From assembly GCA_044222395.1 (NCBI GenBank), contig JBGANK010000001.1, positions 62,001-126,000 on the forward strand: 64,000 nt of DNA, read 5' to 3'. The notes beneath the pieces were generated by a model. It saw only the letters and a list, made by a program, of their open reading frames with translations, ran no database searches and was not told where the DNA came from. The position numbers and the translations under genes are program-made. The DNA comes from JAEUMD01 sp044222395. Its GTDB lineage: Bacteria; Pseudomonadota; Alphaproteobacteria; Rhizobiales; Hyphomicrobiaceae. Every line of letters starts with the position of its first letter. Within the stretch, counting starts at the first letter, position 1. Positions 62,324 to 64,000 of this stretch are shown in pieces.

Positions 62324-62512
62324 TCAGCGGCCGACGCGGCGCACGCAGCACATCCACAGCTGAACCGCTGCAGCAGCCGGCAGCCAGAAGTGGGCATCCG
62401 TAGCAAAAGCGGGGATCAGCAATACCGCACCGAGGCCAAGACAAATGGCCCCTGTGTTTGCCACCACCGTGTAAACTGCCTGTCTCACCCGCAGCGCCCC
62501 CTCGCGTTGCAT
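62324..62512 (-). CDS. Possible small membrane protein
   Basis: A 62-residue open frame, MQREGALRVRQAVYTVVANTGAIC onward, with two hydrophobic segments (about 14-34 and 38-54) and a basic end. It is supported by composition and by the strong terminator about 100 bases downstream on the same strand. No homologue recognised and no strong ribosome site, so it remains tentative. Confidence 0.4.
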   Translation of the reverse strand: MQREGALRVRQAVYTVVANTGAICLGLGAVLLIPAFATDAHFWLPAAAAVQLWMCCVRRVGR

Positions 62513-62893
62513 CCCGAGTCTCGATCCCAAACAACCGCGACGCAGGTCAAGTTTCAAAACCACGTCATATCAAGATACGCGAATTTCGAGTCGCGTCGAG
62601 TGATGAAAATCAACATCCCGCACAGCACAACTTGTTGATTCAGAATAGTGTGTCGCCAACTAAACGGCGCACGACTACTGCACGCAATGTGCAGCGCGAC
62701 GTAACCAACGGCTTTTCGCCCCAAACTCGTGATGCGCTGCAACATAGATTCCGACTGCATTCCTCGGAATAGCGTCGTCAAATCAACGATGCTGCGACCA
62801 TTTGAGAATGACTTGTCTGATTTGGATCACACAAACTGCTGTGAATTGCTGCAACGCATAACTGTGAAATGGCGCCAACAGCATCGTTATGCT
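62513..62893. other. Intergenic region with no gene recognised
   Basis: 381 bases, noticeably more AT-rich than the neighbouring genes. Short open frames are present on both strands but none is convincing. It lies downstream of the DUF294 gene and upstream of the possible small membrane gene, both minus strand. Confidence 0.4.
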
Positions 62894-64000
62894 CTAGAAG
62901 CGCCCCTCCGAGACGAGATCGATCGCAGTTCTCACCTCGCCGATCGCCTTCTTCAGCTCGGCCCGCTCGTGCGCCGACAGCCGGTCGACGTCCACACGCG
63001 TTGAAAGCGCCACACCGCCATCCGTATCAGCGAGCTGCTGCCTTAGAATGGCGCCGAGCAGAACCTGATGCGCGTCGATCACACGCTCGATGTCGGCAAC
63101 AGAGCCCTTGCCGATTTGCTCGAGGATTCCAAGTCGTTCAGGCGTAGCTCGAACCGGCGAACCGTTGCGGATCGCTATTACACGCGCCGCCGTGAAGATC
63201 GGCATGATGCCACCCTTCTTCAGATCGACGCGCCCCGCCTCGTCCGTGCGAATCCCGCCCAGGAGATTTATCGGAGAATGCCACTGGCGAGCGAGCTCCG
63301 TCAGCAGCGCAATGAAATCGCGCGACTGCTTTGCTGTCTGCAGCGCGTACGTGCGAATCTCGTCTGCGAGTCGCTTCTCGCCGTGAACCGGCAGGCCGTC
63401 AAAGAAGATATCGACATTGAGCAGATCCTGCGGTGTCTGCTTGCGCACCCAGCCATTGATGACTGTCTTCCATCCGGCGATTGACTTGCGCCACTGCGCA
63501 TTCTTCGCCATCACGCCGCCCTTGCAGAACGGGATGCCGGCATCGTCGAGCGTCTGCGCGAGACGTTTGCCCAACTCCTCGAACCACAGATCCTCGCGAC
63601 CTCCCGGCTCGCCGGATGCAAATACGATGGCATTGTCCTGGTCGGCCGCCAGCAGGCTTTCACCACGCCCCACCGAGCCCATGACGAAAACCGCAAACGG
63701 CACCGGCGGCGCGCCCCAGCCATCGGCAGCCATGCTTTCCTGCGCAAGCTCGCTCGCCCGCCGCGTGGCCGCGGCAATCTCCGCACTGACGACGGCAGCT
63801 ATCCGGCGTGGATCGACGTCTTCGGCCAGCAGCGCATCGGCCACCGTCGACAGCCGGCCGAATGCGGCGCCCAGCTCCGCGCTGTTCATGGCGCTATCGA
63901 TATCCTCGCCGAGCACCAAGGCGGCACTGGCACGCTGCCGCAACAAACTGCGCGGCGTCAAAGCGCCAACCAACTCGCCGCGATCGTCGACGACGGCCAG
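62894..64000 (-). CDS. CBS-DUF294 putative nucleotidyltransferase (5' end outside window)
   Basis: The visible 368 codons begin inside a CBS domain (LAVVDDRGELVGALTPRSLL), continue with a linker helix bundle and a DUF294 nucleotidyltransferase-like domain with FVMGSVGRGESLLAADQDNAI, in which GS...DQD is the GlnD-type metal motif. The C-terminal half (about residues 200-365 of the visible part) is the DUF294_C substrate-binding helix domain. Family members resemble GlnD uridylyltransferases and CBS-regulated adenylyl/uridylyltransferases; the target is unknown. The gene start and any further N-terminal domains are beyond 64000. Confidence 0.85.
   Translation of the reverse strand: MAVVDDRGELVGALTPRSLLRQRASAALVLGEDIDSAMNSAELGAAFGRLSTVADALLAEDVDPRRIAAVVSAEIAAATRRASELAQESMAADGWGAPPVPFAVFVMGSVGRGESLLAADQDNAIVFASGEPGGREDLWFEELGKRLAQTLDDAGIPFCKGGVMAKNAQWRKSIAGWKTVINGWVRKQTPQDLLNVDIFFDGLPVHGEKRLADEIRTYALQTAKQSRDFIALLTELARQWHSPINLLGGIRTDEAGRVDLKKGGIMPIFTAARVIAIRNGSPVRATPERLGILEQIGKGSVADIERVIDAHQVLLGAILRQQLADTDGGVALSTRVDVDRLSAHERAELKKAIGEVRTAIDLVSEGRF

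Noticed and set aside
1..64000. tRNA, rRNA, phage or insertion sequence genes
   Set aside because: Looked for on both strands; no cloverleaf, rRNA core sequence, transposase, integrase or flanking inverted repeat with target duplication was recognised by eye.

Overview
The window looks like chromosomal DNA of a methylotrophic or facultatively methylotrophic member of the Hyphomicrobiales (Alphaproteobacteria), most plausibly Hyphomicrobiaceae-like. The reasons are high GC content, a lanthanide-type methanol dehydrogenase (XoxF) locus, and several gene neighbourhoods typical of the order: motA-fliN-flhB; kdsB-pheA divergent from a membrane cytochrome c; polyprenyl synthase divergent from DUF2007-trmN6-S49 peptidase. 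The assignment is inference from gene content; no rRNA or tRNA gene was seen.

Layout. 1-2243: flagellar genes on the minus strand (flhB, cut by the window edge at its autocleavage site; fliN; motA). 2543-4344: pxpC/pxpB (5-oxoprolinase subunits, pxpA not adjacent). 4725-7091: a Cache-GGDEF-EAL protein. 7258-8952: a GntR/UTRA regulator divergent from an unusual XRE-TetR double-HTH protein, with candidate operators between them. 9032-10078: glyQ carrying two in-frame palindromic repeats. 10243-15590: small membrane protein, dodecin, fatty acid desaturase, a DEAD-box helicase with a long repetitive tail and small unknowns. 15636-19645: S49 peptidase, trmN6, DUF2007, polyprenyl diphosphate synthase, nudC. 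19744-22653: a probable copper-handling module (DUF2946-like protein, Met/His-rich outer-membrane protein, PCuAC chaperone, Sco). 22829-26605: DUF486, SDR, pheA, kdsB, cytochrome c. 26838-34620: a Yej-type oligopeptide ABC operon with two tandem binding proteins. 34704-39857: GST, unknowns, zinc-ribbon membrane protein, NlpC/P60, M17 aminopeptidase, TPR lipoprotein.

39980-48228 is the quinoprotein region: an orphan NarL-type response regulator, xoxF, a relay metallohydrolase, a SoxYZ-like carrier, a XoxJ-like binding protein, a c-type cytochrome, and divergently a beta-propeller protein plus a CXXCW-motif protein. Three upstream regions here share the degenerate motif ATTG-N4-ATAGTRCA, which looks like an undescribed cis element of this regulon. 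An 11-copy heptanucleotide repeat separates the region from hrpB.

51264-55052 is a type I secretion locus (HlyC-like acyltransferase with Tyr in place of the catalytic His, PrtD-type ABC, HlyD-type adaptor) with no visible substrate gene. 55090-59077 is a sugar/lipid-carrier module (ugd; ArnC/GtrB-like glycosyltransferase, ChbG/HpnK-type deacetylase, GtrA). 59721-61774 encodes a divergent SucCD/MtkAB-family acyl-CoA ligase behind a 643-base leader containing a LysR-type box. The window ends in a truncated CBS-DUF294 nucleotidyltransferase-like gene.

Long antisense open frames are common opposite the high-GC genes and were treated as shadows. Start sites were chosen from ribosome-binding sites, gene overlaps and family N-termini; several are GTG or TTG. 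Family names are from recognition of motifs and sequence patterns, not from searches.
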